Source of the DNA: Pseudomonas sp. MWU15-20650
GTDB lineage: Bacteria > Pseudomonadota > Gammaproteobacteria > Pseudomonadales > Pseudomonadaceae
NCBI RefSeq assembly: GCF_023242475.1
Contig: NZ_JALJFG010000043.1
Location: 1 to 55,778, forward strand
Reading direction: 5' to 3'
Length of the DNA stretch: 55,778 nucleotides
The notes under the pieces were generated by a model that worked only from the letters and a program-made list of their open reading frames with translations, was not told the DNA's origin and made no database searches. The translations under genes and the position numbers were made by a program. Each line of letters begins with the position of its first letter. Position 1 is the stretch's first letter. This document shows, one piece after another, positions 7,125-16,531 of the stretch.

Positions 7125-7148
7125 AACTCTTGATCGGGCTTGCAGCCC

Positions 7149-7685
7149 TTAGCCTTTGTAAATGCACAGCTCGGCCGTGGCACGGATCATCGCCAGTTGG
7201 CGCATCGGGTCGTTCAAGGGTTCATGCACCGCCTCGGCCAGCCATTGCGGGCATTGTGGGTCGGTGCGCTGTGGGCTGAAATCGGCCAATTGTTCCAGCA
7301 GGCGTTTTTGCAGTCGGTCCAGTTGTGGGCGAATCTGCTTGACCAGATCCGGGCGCGGATCGGCAGGCGCCTTGCCCTGGAACTGCCAGTCGGATAAGTG
7401 GGTGTATTGCACCAGTTTGTTCGCCTCGATCTGCGCGGAGAAAAACTGCTCGGCGGCGGCGGGCGCCAGCTTGTATTCCGGCGCCTGGGCGATAACGCTG
7501 GCGATTACTTCTTGCTCGCGCTTTTTATCTTCTACGGGCTTTTTACTGTCCCATTTGCTCAAGGCCACCTGGTCGGCGATGGCCAGGCGTTCGGCGATGC
7601 TGTTGAGTAAAGGTTCGAGACTGGGCGGTGCAGCGCTCGCACTGGCACTGACGAATAACAGAGCGAACACAAGTCGACGTTTCAA
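7149..7685 (-). CDS. aroQ: Secreted chorismate mutase, AroQ gamma class
   Basis: Converts chorismate to prephenate. The 178-residue product starts with a signal peptide (MKRRLVFALLFVSASASAA), so it should act in the periplasm. It then shows the all-helical AroQ-gamma pattern known from secreted mycobacterial enzymes: LLNSIAERLAIADQVALSKW near the mature N terminus, KKPVEDKKREQEV, FFSAQIEANKLVQY and SDWQ. Two cysteines near the C terminus could form a disulfide. The TTG start at 7685 is chosen because AGGAGA sits six bases before it and no ATG gives a signal peptide. It lies between glnA and ntrB, flanked by REP elements, with no other aromatic-pathway gene nearby. Confidence 0.85.
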   Translation of the reverse strand: MKRRLVFALLFVSASASAAPPSLEPLLNSIAERLAIADQVALSKWDSKKPVEDKKREQEVIASVIAQAPEYKLAPAAAEQFFSAQIEANKLVQYTHLSDWQFQGKAPADPRPDLVKQIRPQLDRLQKRLLEQLADFSPQRTDPQCPQWLAEAVHEPLNDPMRQLAMIRATAELCIYKG

Positions 7686-7697
7686 TGGTGATCTCCT

Positions 7698-7784
7698 GTG
7701 GGAGGGGGCTTGCTCCCGATGGCGGTGTGGCGGTAACACCTATACTGCCTGACACTCTGCCATCGGGAGCAAGCCCCCTCCCAC
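7698..7784. repeat. REP pair, inward type
   Basis: Two facing copies of GTGGGAGGGGGCTTGCTCCCGATGGCGG, 87 bases overall, between glnA and the chorismate mutase gene. One end touches the ribosome binding site of the latter (AGGAGA at about 7692-7697). Confidence 0.93.
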
Positions 7785-7830
7785 ATTTTTCATTGGGTTT
7801 GCAGATGTGAAGCTGGGTAATCTCCAGGAA

Positions 7831-7860
7831 AAAAAAGACCTCCCGAAGGAGGTCTTTTTT
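7831..7860 (-). terminator. Rho-independent terminator of glnA
   Basis: The minus strand shows GACCTCC and GGAGGTC around a TTCG tetraloop, flanked by six A and six T. It lies 30 bases after the glnA stop. The symmetric A and T tracts would let it work in both directions. Confidence 0.9.
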
Positions 7861-7889
7861 GTCACGCCACGTTAAGCAGCGCTACCGGA

Positions 7890-9296
7890 TCAGCAGCTGT
7901 AGTACAGCTCGTATTCCAGTGGGTGTACGAAGGTGCGTACTTTGATTTCTTCTTCGCTTTTCAGCTCGATGTAGGCATCGATGAAGTCGTCGCTGAATAC
8001 GCCGCCTTTGGTCAGGAACGCACGGCCCTTGTCCAGCTCTTCCAGGGCTTCTTTCAGGCTGCCGCACACTTGTGGGATCTCTTTGGCCTCTTCAGGCGGC
8101 AGGTCGTACAAGTTTTTGTCGGCGGCGTCGCCTGGGTGGATCTTGTTCTGGATACCGTCCAGGCCGGCCATGACCAGGGCAGCAAAGGCCAGGTATGGGT
8201 TGGCTGCCGGATCCGGGAAGCGAGCTTCGATACGGCGAGCGCGTGGGCTGGACACGTAAGGAATACGGATCGAGGCGGAACGGTTGCGAGCCGAGTAGGC
8301 CAGCATTACCGGAGCTTCGAAACCTGGGACCAGACGCTTGTAGGAGTTGGTCGATGGGTTGGTGAAACCGTTCAGGGCCTTACCGTGCTTGATGATGCCG
8401 CCGATGAAGTACAGGGCGGTGTCGGACAGGCCGGCATAACCTTCGCCAGCGAAGGTGTTCTTGCCTTCTTTGGCGATGGACAGGTGAACGTGCATACCCG
8501 AACCGTTATCGCCGTACAGCGGCTTAGGCATGAAGGTAGCGGTACGGCCGTAGGCATCAGCCACGTTGTGTACGCAGTACTTCAGGGTTTGTACTTCGTC
8601 AGCCTTGGCGACCAGGGTGTTGAACTTCACACCGATTTCGTTCTGGCCGGCAGTCGCCACTTCGTGGTGGTGAACTTCGATGACCAGGCCCATCTCTTCC
8701 ATGGCGTTGCACATGGAGGTGCGGATTTCGTGGTCGTGGTCGAACGGCGGAACTGGGAAGTAACCACCTTTGATACCTGGACGGTGGCCTTTGTTGCCGC
8801 CTTCCACGTCCTGGTCGGACATCCACGAACCTTGTTCGGAGAAGATCTTGAACATGGAGCCGGAGATGTCGGACTTGAACTTGACCGAATCAAAGATGAA
8901 GAATTCTGGCTCCGGGCCTACGAATACGGTGTCGCCGATACCGGTCGACTTCAGGTATTCCTCGGCACGCTTGGCGATCGCACGTGGGTCGCGGTCGTAG
9001 CCTTGCATGGTCGAAGGCTCGATCACGTCGCAGACGATGATCAGCGTTGGGTCTTCGGTGAACGGGTCGAGCACGGCGGTGCTGTCATCCGGCATCAGGA
9101 TCATGTCGGAAGCTTCAATGCCTTTCCAGCCGGCGATGGAGGAGCCGTCGAACATCTTGCCTTCTTCGAAGAAAGCATCATCCAGAGCATCGCGAGCCGG
9201 CATGGTCACGTGGTGCTGAGTACCTTTGGTGTCCGTGAAGCGCAGATCAATCCATTTAACGTCATGATCTTTGATGAGTTGAACCGACTTCGACAT
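7890..9296 (-). CDS. glnA: Glutamine synthetase, type I
   Basis: ATP-dependent amidation of glutamate to glutamine, the central ammonia-assimilating step; a dodecamer in the cytoplasm. The 468-residue product has MFDGSSIAGWKGI near residue 50, the GPEPEFFIFD and GSGMHVHLS active-site segments, and NLYDLPPEEAKE near residue 397, whose tyrosine is the adenylylation site of this subtype. The preceding gene in transcription is the divergent thiI. A strong sigma-54 promoter and NtrC-like sites upstream fit nitrogen control. GGAGGACAC precedes the ATG. Confidence 0.98.
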   Translation of the reverse strand: MSKSVQLIKDHDVKWIDLRFTDTKGTQHHVTMPARDALDDAFFEEGKMFDGSSIAGWKGIEASDMILMPDDSTAVLDPFTEDPTLIIVCDVIEPSTMQGYDRDPRAIAKRAEEYLKSTGIGDTVFVGPEPEFFIFDSVKFKSDISGSMFKIFSEQGSWMSDQDVEGGNKGHRPGIKGGYFPVPPFDHDHEIRTSMCNAMEEMGLVIEVHHHEVATAGQNEIGVKFNTLVAKADEVQTLKYCVHNVADAYGRTATFMPKPLYGDNGSGMHVHLSIAKEGKNTFAGEGYAGLSDTALYFIGGIIKHGKALNGFTNPSTNSYKRLVPGFEAPVMLAYSARNRSASIRIPYVSSPRARRIEARFPDPAANPYLAFAALVMAGLDGIQNKIHPGDAADKNLYDLPPEEAKEIPQVCGSLKEALEELDKGRAFLTKGGVFSDDFIDAYIELKSEEEIKVRTFVHPLEYELYYSC

Positions 9297-9397
9297 GGTG
9301 TCCTCCGGGTGGCTTCGGGCTGGGTAGTGGAGTTAGCCCTTAGAATGTGGGTGATGCCGGCGCGGATACTCCGCCAAGGCAACCTGCCTCACAAGAG

Positions 9398-9414
9398 AGC
9401 AAATTGCATGCCAG
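9398..9414 (-). promoter_or_regulatory. Sigma-54 promoter of glnA
   Basis: The minus strand reads CTGGCATGCAATTTGCT, a full match to YTGGCAYR-N4-TTGCW. Transcription should start near 9387, leaving a leader of about 90 bases. Confidence 0.85.
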
Positions 9415-9517
9415 TGCGCCAACATGGCCTTTTTGCTTCAAAATGGCCCCTATAACGGTGCAATCCGTTGAAACGGAATAATTAGCGCACTGCAATGTAG
9501 CGTTTATTTTTGTAAAT

Positions 9518-9532
9518 GACCCGTTTTGGTGC
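9518..9532. promoter_or_regulatory. Candidate NtrC site upstream of glnA
   Basis: GACCCGTTTTGGTGC matches 12 of 15 positions of GCACYATTTTGGTGC, with a perfect right half. Isolated half-sites GGTGC (9457-9461) and GCGCAC (about 9485-9490) lie between it and the sigma-54 promoter. The 333-base gap between glnA and thiI holds these sites, the sigma-54 promoter and the thiI promoter. Confidence 0.5.
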
Positions 9533-9581
9533 GTTGCGTGTTCGATGCATATTAACTGGTTAAACCTTGAGCGATTTCCGC

Positions 9582-9587
9582 TATAAT
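9582..9587 (+). promoter_or_regulatory. -10 element of the thiI promoter
   Basis: A perfect TATAAT lies 43 bases before the thiI ATG. The -35 region is weak (GTTAAA, about 17 bases upstream). Confidence 0.55.
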
Positions 9588-9629
9588 CCGCGCCCCCCTT
9601 TTTCAGCAGGCCCGGCGCGCGCTGTTTCC

Positions 9630-11084
9630 ATGAAATTAATCGTTAAAGTCTTCCCCGAGATCACCATCAAAAGCCGACCGGTACGGACGCGTTTCATCCG
9701 TCAATTGGCCAAGAACATCCGTGCCGTGCTCCGTGACCTGGACCCGGCTGTGGTGGTGAACGGCGTGTGGGACAACCTCGAGCTGGAAACCCGCGTCACC
9801 GACGCCAAAGCCTTGAAGGATATGACCGAGCGCCTGAGCTGCATGCCGGGTATCGCGCATTTCCTGCAGGTGGATGAGTACCCGCTGGGCGACTTCGACG
9901 ACATCACCGACAAGTGCAAGCAGCACTACGGCAGTGCGCTTGAGGGCAAGATCTTTTCGGTGCGTTGCAAGCGCGCCGGCAAGCACCTGTTCAGCTCCAT
10001 GGACGTTGAAAAATACGTTGGCAGCAAGCTGCGTCGCGAGTGCGGCGCAGCCGGTATTTCGCTGAAATCGCCGGAAATCGAAGTCCGTATCGAAATTCGC
10101 GACCAACGGTTGTTTGTGATTCACAGCCAGCACAACAGCATCGGCGGCTACCCGCTGGGCGCCCTGGAACAGACCCTGGTCCTCATGTCCGGCGGTTTCG
10201 ATTCCACGGTGGCGGCCTACCAGATCATGCGCCGCGGCCTGATGAGCCACTTCTGCTTCTTCAACCTGGGCGGGCGTGCCCATGAATTGGGCGTGATGGA
10301 AGTCGCGCACTTTATCTGGAAGAAGTACGGCAGCTCCCAACGCGTGCTATTTGTGAGCGTACCGTTTGAGGAAGTGCTGGGAGAAATTCTCGGCAAAGTC
10401 GATAACGGTCATATGGGTGTCGTATTGAAGCGTATGATGTTGCGCGCTGCCTCGCGGATTGCCGATCAGTTGCAGATCGACGCCCTGGTGACCGGCGAAG
10501 CGATTTCCCAGGTTTCCAGCCAGACGCTGCCGAACCTGTCGATCATCGACTGTGTCACCGAGAAGCTGGTCTTGCGCCCGCTGATCGCCAGCCACAAGCA
10601 GGACATCATCGACCTGGCAGAAGAAATCGGCACCGCCGACTTTGCCAAGCACATGCCTGAGTACTGCGGGGTCATTTCGGTGAACCCCAAGACCCACGCC
10701 AAGCGCCACCGCGTGGAGCATGAAGAGAAAGAATTCGACATGGCGATTCTTGAGCGTGCGCTCGAGAATGCCAAGCTGGTGCCAATCGATCGCGTCATCG
10801 ATGAATTGGGCCAGGATGTGAAAATCGAAGAAGTCAGCGAAGCCCTGGCCGGCCAGATCGTCATCGATATCCGTCACCCGGATGCCGCTGAAGATGAGCC
10901 GCTGGAAATCGCTGGCATCGACGTGCAAACGCTGCCGTTCTACGCACTGAACGCGCGTTTCAAGGAACTGGATAACAGCCGTCAGTACCTGCTGTATTGC
11001 GACAAAGGCGTGATGAGTCGCCTGCATGCCCACCATTTGCTCAGTGAGGGGCATGCCAATGTGCGCGTTTATCGACCGAGCTAA
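9630..11084 (+). CDS. thiI: tRNA 4-thiouridine synthase / thiamine thiazole sulfurtransferase ThiI
   Basis: Transfers sulfur to uridine-8 of tRNA and, in many bacteria, to ThiS for thiamine thiazole synthesis. The 484-residue product has a ferredoxin-like/THUMP N-terminal region (about 1-165), the PP-loop SGGFDST (187-193) for uridine adenylation, a conserved cysteine in PEYCGVIS, and a C-terminal rhodanese domain with the persulfide cysteine in LLYCDKGVMS (Cys457). Both functional cysteines and the rhodanese domain are present, so the long dual-role form is indicated. The frame is open upstream, but MKLIVKVFPEITIKS is the normal N terminus. It is divergent from glnA. Confidence 0.96.
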   Translation: MKLIVKVFPEITIKSRPVRTRFIRQLAKNIRAVLRDLDPAVVVNGVWDNLELETRVTDAKALKDMTERLSCMPGIAHFLQVDEYPLGDFDDITDKCKQHYGSALEGKIFSVRCKRAGKHLFSSMDVEKYVGSKLRRECGAAGISLKSPEIEVRIEIRDQRLFVIHSQHNSIGGYPLGALEQTLVLMSGGFDSTVAAYQIMRRGLMSHFCFFNLGGRAHELGVMEVAHFIWKKYGSSQRVLFVSVPFEEVLGEILGKVDNGHMGVVLKRMMLRAASRIADQLQIDALVTGEAISQVSSQTLPNLSIIDCVTEKLVLRPLIASHKQDIIDLAEEIGTADFAKHMPEYCGVISVNPKTHAKRHRVEHEEKEFDMAILERALENAKLVPIDRVIDELGQDVKIEEVSEALAGQIVIDIRHPDAAEDEPLEIAGIDVQTLPFYALNARFKELDNSRQYLLYCDKGVMSRLHAHHLLSEGHANVRVYRPS

Positions 11085-11223
11085 GAGCCCGGGGCTGTTT
11101 GCCTGTGGCCTGCGTCACCGGCCCCCCGACTCTGCCGTCAAGCTGTAACGGCAAGGCCTGACTCTACTGTTAATCGCTGCCACGACCTGTCAGCACACCG
11201 AATCCTCTGATCGAGATACACAA

Positions 11224-13044
11224 GTGATCGAAAATCTACGTAACATCGCCATCATTGCCCACGTTGACCATGGTAAAACCACCCTGGTAGACAAACTCCT
11301 GCGTCAATCCGGCACCCTGGAGCGCAACGAGCTCAACGACGAGCGCGTGATGGACTCCAACGACCAGGAAAAAGAGCGCGGCATTACCATCCTGGCTAAA
11401 AACACCGCTATCAACTGGAACGGCTACCACATCAACATCGTGGACACCCCGGGCCACGCCGACTTCGGCGGCGAAGTTGAACGTGTAATGTCGATGGTTG
11501 ACTCCGTTCTGCTGCTGGTTGACGCTCAAGACGGCCCTATGCCGCAAACCCGTTTCGTGACCAAGAAGGCTTTCGAAGCCGGCCTGCGTCCGATCGTGTG
11601 CATCAACAAGGTTGACCGTCCAGGCGCGCGTCCGGACTGGGTTCTGGACCAGATCTTCGACCTGTTCGACAACCTGGGTGCCACCGAAGAACAGCTGGAC
11701 TTCAAAGTCGTCTACGCCTCGGCCCTGAACGGTATTGCCGGTCTGGACCACACCGACATGGCTGAAGACATGACCCCGCTGTACCAGTCGATCGTCGACA
11801 ACGTACCGGCGCCAAAAGTTGACCGTGAAGGTCCGTTCCAGATGCAAATCTCGGCACTGGACTACAACAGCTTCCTGGGTGTTATCGGTGTTGGCCGTAT
11901 CGCTCGTGGTAGCGTCAAGCCGAACACGCCAGTTGTCGCCATCGGCGCCGACGGCAAGAAGCGTAACGGTCGTATCCTGAAGCTGATGGGTCACCACGGT
12001 CTGCACCGTATCGACGTTGAAGAAGCGTTTGCCGGCGACATCGTGTGCGTGAGCGGTATGGACTCGCTGTTCATCTCCGACACCCTGTGCCAGCCGGACG
12101 CGGTAGAAGCGATGAAGCCTCTGACCGTTGACGAGCCAACCGTTTCCATGACCTTCCAGGTAAACGACTCGCCTTTCTGCGGTAAAGAAGGCAAGTTCGT
12201 GACCTCCCGTAACATCAAGGAGCGTCTGGACAAAGAGCTGCTGTACAACGTTGCTCTGCGCGTTGAAGAAGGCGACTCGGCTGACAAGTTCAAAGTTTCC
12301 GGCCGTGGTGAGCTGCACCTCTCGGTACTGATCGAAACCATGCGTCGCGAAGGCTTCGAAATGGGTGTAGGTCGTCCTGAAGTGATCATCCGTCAGGTTG
12401 ACGGCGTGAAGCAGGAACCGTTCGAAAACGTCACCATCGACACCCCTGAAGAATCCCAGGGCAAGGTCATGGAAGAGATGGGCCTGCGTAAGGGCGACCT
12501 GACCAACATGGTGCCGGATGGCAAAGGCCGTGTGCGTCTGGAATACAACATCCCTGCTCGTGGTCTGATCGGTTTCCGTAACCAGTTCCTGACCCTGACC
12601 AACGGTGCTGGCATCCTGACCTCGATCTTCGATCGCTACGACACCATGAAGTCCGGCGACATGTCCGGCCGTCAGAACGGTGTTCTGGTATCGGTAGAAA
12701 CCGGCAAGGCGCTGACCTACTCCCTGGAAACCCTCCAGGCACGTGGCAAGCTGTTCGTTGAGCACGGTCAAGAGATCTACAACGGTCAGATCGTTGGTCT
12801 GAACAGCCGTGACAACGACATGGGCGTCAACCCAACCAAAGGCAAGAAGCTCGACAACATGCGTGCTTCGGGTAAAGACGAAACCATCGCCCTGGTTCCA
12901 CCTGTTCGCTTCACCCTGGAACAGGCTCTGGAATTCATCCAGGACGACGAGCTGTGCGAAGTGACGCCGAAGTCGATCCGCCTGCGTAAGAAGATCCTGG
13001 ACGAAGGCGAGCGTACCCGCGCTGCCAAGAAAGCCAAGAACTGA
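11224..13044 (+). CDS. typA: Ribosome-associated translational GTPase TypA/BipA
   Basis: EF-G-like GTPase that binds the ribosome and helps 50S assembly and stress adaptation. The 606-residue protein has the G1 motif AHVDHGKTTL (about 12-21), switch II DTPGHADF, and the guanine-specificity motif NKVDR, followed by EF-G-like beta-barrel and C-terminal domains ending in a basic tail. It begins with GTG at 11224 in the family sequence MIENLRNIAIIAHVDHG. Codon use is strongly biased toward a few codons, as in highly expressed genes. It is monocistronic, with a terminator 20 bases after the stop. Confidence 0.97.
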   Translation: MIENLRNIAIIAHVDHGKTTLVDKLLRQSGTLERNELNDERVMDSNDQEKERGITILAKNTAINWNGYHINIVDTPGHADFGGEVERVMSMVDSVLLLVDAQDGPMPQTRFVTKKAFEAGLRPIVCINKVDRPGARPDWVLDQIFDLFDNLGATEEQLDFKVVYASALNGIAGLDHTDMAEDMTPLYQSIVDNVPAPKVDREGPFQMQISALDYNSFLGVIGVGRIARGSVKPNTPVVAIGADGKKRNGRILKLMGHHGLHRIDVEEAFAGDIVCVSGMDSLFISDTLCQPDAVEAMKPLTVDEPTVSMTFQVNDSPFCGKEGKFVTSRNIKERLDKELLYNVALRVEEGDSADKFKVSGRGELHLSVLIETMRREGFEMGVGRPEVIIRQVDGVKQEPFENVTIDTPEESQGKVMEEMGLRKGDLTNMVPDGKGRVRLEYNIPARGLIGFRNQFLTLTNGAGILTSIFDRYDTMKSGDMSGRQNGVLVSVETGKALTYSLETLQARGKLFVEHGQEIYNGQIVGLNSRDNDMGVNPTKGKKLDNMRASGKDETIALVPPVRFTLEQALEFIQDDELCEVTPKSIRLRKKILDEGERTRAAKKAKN

Positions 13045-13063
13045 GTTAACTCAGGCTGAATGA

Positions 13064-13100
13064 AAAACGCCCCCGGTCGAAAGGCCGGGGGCGTTTTTTT
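13064..13100 (+). terminator. Rho-independent terminator of typA
   Basis: AAAACGCCCCCGG pairs with CCGGGGGCGTTTT, and a run of seven T follows. Confidence 0.93.
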
Positions 13101-13128
13101 ATGCCTGCAAATTGTGTGCTGACTTTGC

Positions 13129-13214
13129 TGGCCCTATCGGGAGCAAGCCCCCTCCCACACGTTGAATGCATTCACAGATCAAAATGTGGGAGAGGGCTTG
13201 CCCCCGATGAGGCC
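13129..13214. repeat. REP pair, outward type
   Basis: Here the two cores are in the opposite order to most others: CTATCGGGAGCAAGCCCCCTCCCAC comes first, then GTGGGAGAGGGCTTGCCCCCGATGAGG. The outer flanks GGCCCTATCGGG and CCCGATGAGGCC also pair. It lies between the convergent ends of typA and the YkgJ-type gene. Confidence 0.9.
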
Positions 13215-13238
13215 CTTCAGAACACTACAAAACCCGAG

Positions 13239-13673
13239 TCAGAACTTATCGAGAGTCTTGACGTTAGTCTCGCGCACCACTTCCTTGGGCTTGTAAGCAC
13301 AGTACCCCGGCCGAGGCCCGATTTTCGGGTGGTTGCGGCAAGTATCCGGACGCTTGTCATAAATAGTGCAGAAGCGCGTCTTACGATCCAGGTACAGGCA
13401 GTCGTTGTTGCTCATGCGTTGCAGGGTAAAAATCTCGGATTTGTTGTTGTAGCGCTCGACAATGCCTTCCTTCTGCAACCGCTTGGCGATGTTCTTCGGC
13501 GGGTCGCCGCGCTCGAACTCATCGACGATACCGATGCGGATCAGGTCCTTGATCTTTACCTCAACCGGCAGCGTGCAGCAGCTGGACACGCAGCCACCGC
13601 ACATGTGGGCGGAATATTTCTGCCAGGTCTCGAGACGGTCGAGTTCCGCGGCGGCGATCAGTTGAGGCTTCAT
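13239..13673 (-). CDS. YkgJ-family cysteine-cluster protein
   Basis: 144 residues with the CxxCxxxCC cluster CGGCVSSCC (from about residue 24). Further cysteines follow in NDCLYLDRKTRFC, PDTCRNHP and GYCAYKP, the pattern of the YkgJ/UPF0153 zinc- or iron-chelating family. No enzymatic role is established for this family to my knowledge. It is the only gene on this strand between REP elements and glgP, transcribed convergently to typA. Confidence 0.88.
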   Translation of the reverse strand: MKPQLIAAAELDRLETWQKYSAHMCGGCVSSCCTLPVEVKIKDLIRIGIVDEFERGDPPKNIAKRLQKEGIVERYNNKSEIFTLQRMSNNDCLYLDRKTRFCTIYDKRPDTCRNHPKIGPRPGYCAYKPKEVVRETNVKTLDKF

Positions 13674-13909
13674 CAGGGTTCCAAGGTGAGGCTGTATCCG
13701 GGCGCGCGATCATACCGGGATTGGTGGTTTTTTGAACAATATTTTGCAGATTTCATCCTGGACGGCGCCCTGGATGAAAGCAGGCACGGCCCCTGCATCT
13801 TATTTGGGCAAAGCTGAATGAGTTAAAAAACTGCCGAACCAGCCCGTCTACCGTCTGTCAGACCGACTAGGCTCTAGCAACTCCTTCAATCTCGCCCGAG
13901 GTCGCACCG

Positions 13910-16360
13910 ATGTCTCAGGAACCGCTTGCACGAGAAGCAGAGGTAGCCGCATTCCGCGATGCCGTCTTGACCAAACTCACCTATGCGGTGGGCAAGGACC
14001 CGGATCACGCCTTCGACCATGACTGGTTCGAAGCCATCGCCCTGGCCGCCCGCGACCAGATGGTCGACCACTGGATGGACCATACGCGGCGTATCTACCG
14101 CAAAGGCCAAAAGCGGGTTTACTACCTTTCCCTTGAGTTTCTGATCGGGCGCTTGCTCTACGACAGCCTGAGCAACCTCGGTGTGCTGGAGATAGCCCGC
14201 GAAGCCCTGGCCGAACTGGGCGTCGACCTGGAACGCATCCGCTTGCTGGAGCCCGATGCGGCCCTGGGCAACGGGGGCCTGGGCCGTCTGGCGGCGTGCT
14301 TCATGGAAAGCATGTCGACCTTGGGCATTGCCGGCCATGGCTATGGTATTCGTTATGAGCACGGCCTGTTCCGTCAGGCGATTGTCGATGGCTGGCAGCA
14401 GGAGCAGACCGAGCGCTGGCTGGACTTTGGTAACCCTTGGGAGTTCGAGCGGGCCGAAGTGATTTACCCGATCGGATTTGGGGGCAGCGTCGAAACCCTG
14501 GCGGACGCTTCCGGCAAGATGATTCAGGTGTGGTCGCCTAACGAAACCGTACGAGCGGTTGCCTATGACACGCCGGTCGTCGGCTGGCGTGGCGCCAGCG
14601 TCAACACCCTGCGCCTGTGGCGTGCCCGGGCCGTGGAAGATCTGCACCTGGAACGGTTCAACGCCGGTGACCACTTGGGCGCCGTCGCCGAAGTGGCCCG
14701 TGCCGAGAGCATCTCGCGAGTGCTTTACCCCGCCGACAGCACCGAAGCGGGGCAGGAATTGCGCCTGCGCCAAGAGTACTTCTTCGTCTCCGCCTCGCTG
14801 CAAGACTTGCTGCGCCGCCACAAAAACATGCACGGTTCGGTACTGAGCCTGGGCGAGCACGCCGCCATCCAGCTCAATGACACCCACCCGTCCATCGCCG
14901 TGGCCGAGCTGATGCGCCAACTGGTGGACCTGCACGACATCCCGTGGGAAGCCGCATGGGATGTCACCGTCGAAACCTTGTCGTACACCAACCACACCCT
15001 GCTGCCCGAAGCCCTGGAAACCTGGCCGGTCGGGCTGATGGAGCGCATGCTGCCCCGGCACATGCAGATCATCTACTTGATCAACGCCCAGCACATTGAC
15101 TCGCTGCGCGCCAAAGGCATCCACGACTTCGACGTACTGCGCGCCGTGTCGCTGATCGAAGAAGACAACGGTCGCCGCGTGCGCATGGGCAACCTGGCGT
15201 TCCTCGGTTCCCATAGCGTCAACGGCGTATCGGGCTTGCACACCCAGTTGATGCGCAGCACGGTGTTTTCCGAACTGCACAAGCTCTACCCTGACCGTAT
15301 CAACAACAAAACCAACGGCATCACCTTCCGCCGCTGGTTGTACCAGGCTAACCCCAAGCTGACCGAAATGTTGGTGGAGGCCCTGGGCCCGGACATTCTC
15401 GACAACATGGAAACCCGCCTCACGGAGTTGGAAACCTTCGCCGAGAAGCAGTCCTTTCGCAAAGCCTTCGCCGAACAGCGCCTGCACAGTAAACGTGCAC
15501 TGGCCGATATCATCCACGAGCGCCTGGGGATTTCGATCAACCCGGCGGCGATGTTCGACGTGCAGGTCAAACGTATCCACGAGTACAAGCGTCAACTGCT
15601 GAACCTGTTGCACACCGTGGCGTTGTACCAAGCGATCCGCGCCGAACCGGGCACCGACTGGGTGCCACGGGTGAAGATCTTCGCGGGCAAGGCGGCGGCG
15701 AGTTATCACCAGGCCAAATTGATCATCAAACTGACCAACGACATCGCCCGCACGGTCAACAACGACCCGACCGTGCGCGGTTTGCTCAAGGTGGTGTTCC
15801 TGCCCAACTACAACGTCAGCCTGGCGGAAAGCATCATTCCGGCGGCGGATTTGTCGGAGCAGATTTCCACCGCAGGCTTCGAGGCATCCGGCACCAGCAA
15901 CATGAAGTTCGGCCTCAACGGTGCACTGACCATCGGCACCATGGATGGTGCAAACGTGGAGATGCACGAGCTTGTCGGTGCCGAGCACATGTTTATCTTC
16001 GGCCTCACTGCCCAGCAGGTCGAAGCGCGCAAGCACGCCGGTGAGTTCAATGCCGGACCGGACATTGCCGCGTCTCATCGTTTGAGCGATGTGCTGCAGG
16101 CAATTCGCGGTGGGGTGTTCTCGCCGGATGATCCGGGGCGTTATGTGGGCTTGATCGACGGCTTGATCGACTACGACCGCTTCCTGGTGTGCGCCGACTT
16201 CGATGCCTACTGGGACGCCCAGGCCCGGGTCGAAGCGCATTGGCACGACTCCAAGGCGTGGTGGCGTTCGGCGGTGCTGAATACGGCGCGGATGGGCTGG
16301 TTCTCGTCCGACCGGACGATCCGCGAATACGCCACCGAGATCTGGAAAGCGCTGGACTAA
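13910..16360 (+). CDS. glgP: Glycogen/alpha-glucan phosphorylase
   Basis: Releases glucose-1-phosphate from alpha-1,4-glucans using inorganic phosphate and pyridoxal phosphate. The 816-residue length is normal for the bacterial enzyme. Landmarks are YYLSLEFLIGR and ALGNGGLGRLAACFMES near the N terminus, QLNDTHPSIAV in the middle, VQVKRIHEYKRQLLN, and the PLP-lysine segment EASGTSNMKFGLNGALTIG in the C-terminal half. ATG at 13910. No other glycogen genes adjoin, so it is a stand-alone catabolic gene here. It is divergent from the YkgJ-type gene across a 236-base gap in which I see no clear operator. Confidence 0.96.
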   Translation: MSQEPLAREAEVAAFRDAVLTKLTYAVGKDPDHAFDHDWFEAIALAARDQMVDHWMDHTRRIYRKGQKRVYYLSLEFLIGRLLYDSLSNLGVLEIAREALAELGVDLERIRLLEPDAALGNGGLGRLAACFMESMSTLGIAGHGYGIRYEHGLFRQAIVDGWQQEQTERWLDFGNPWEFERAEVIYPIGFGGSVETLADASGKMIQVWSPNETVRAVAYDTPVVGWRGASVNTLRLWRARAVEDLHLERFNAGDHLGAVAEVARAESISRVLYPADSTEAGQELRLRQEYFFVSASLQDLLRRHKNMHGSVLSLGEHAAIQLNDTHPSIAVAELMRQLVDLHDIPWEAAWDVTVETLSYTNHTLLPEALETWPVGLMERMLPRHMQIIYLINAQHIDSLRAKGIHDFDVLRAVSLIEEDNGRRVRMGNLAFLGSHSVNGVSGLHTQLMRSTVFSELHKLYPDRINNKTNGITFRRWLYQANPKLTEMLVEALGPDILDNMETRLTELETFAEKQSFRKAFAEQRLHSKRALADIIHERLGISINPAAMFDVQVKRIHEYKRQLLNLLHTVALYQAIRAEPGTDWVPRVKIFAGKAAASYHQAKLIIKLTNDIARTVNNDPTVRGLLKVVFLPNYNVSLAESIIPAADLSEQISTAGFEASGTSNMKFGLNGALTIGTMDGANVEMHELVGAEHMFIFGLTAQQVEARKHAGEFNAGPDIAASHRLSDVLQAIRGGVFSPDDPGRYVGLIDGLIDYDRFLVCADFDAYWDAQARVEAHWHDSKAWWRSAVLNTARMGWFSSDRTIREYATEIWKALD

Positions 16361-16377
16361 ACACTGCAATACAACAT

Positions 16378-16466
16378 GTGGGAGGGGGCTTGCCCCTCGA
16401 TGGCGGTATGTCAGTTTGCAGATTATGTCGACTGGTATACCGCTATCGGGGGCAAGCCCCCTCCCA
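16378..16466. repeat. REP pair, inward type
   Basis: Two facing GTGGGAGGGGGCTTGCCCC cores lie directly after glgP. The inner arms around GGTATGTCAGT and CGACTGGTATACC also pair. A reading frame runs through it from the DUF2339 gene, but repeats in this window are otherwise non-coding. Confidence 0.92.
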
Positions 16467-16531
16467 CATTGGTTCTGCGTCGATATACTAGGCTCGGTTT
16501 GCCCGCCTCGGGCTGCTTAGGGATATCGACT

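Noticed and set aside
16378..16531. Upstream extension of the DUF2339 protein into the REP pair (52 extra residues)
   Set aside because: The extension encodes only the repeat, whereas a hydrophobic family-like N terminus begins at the ATG at 16532.
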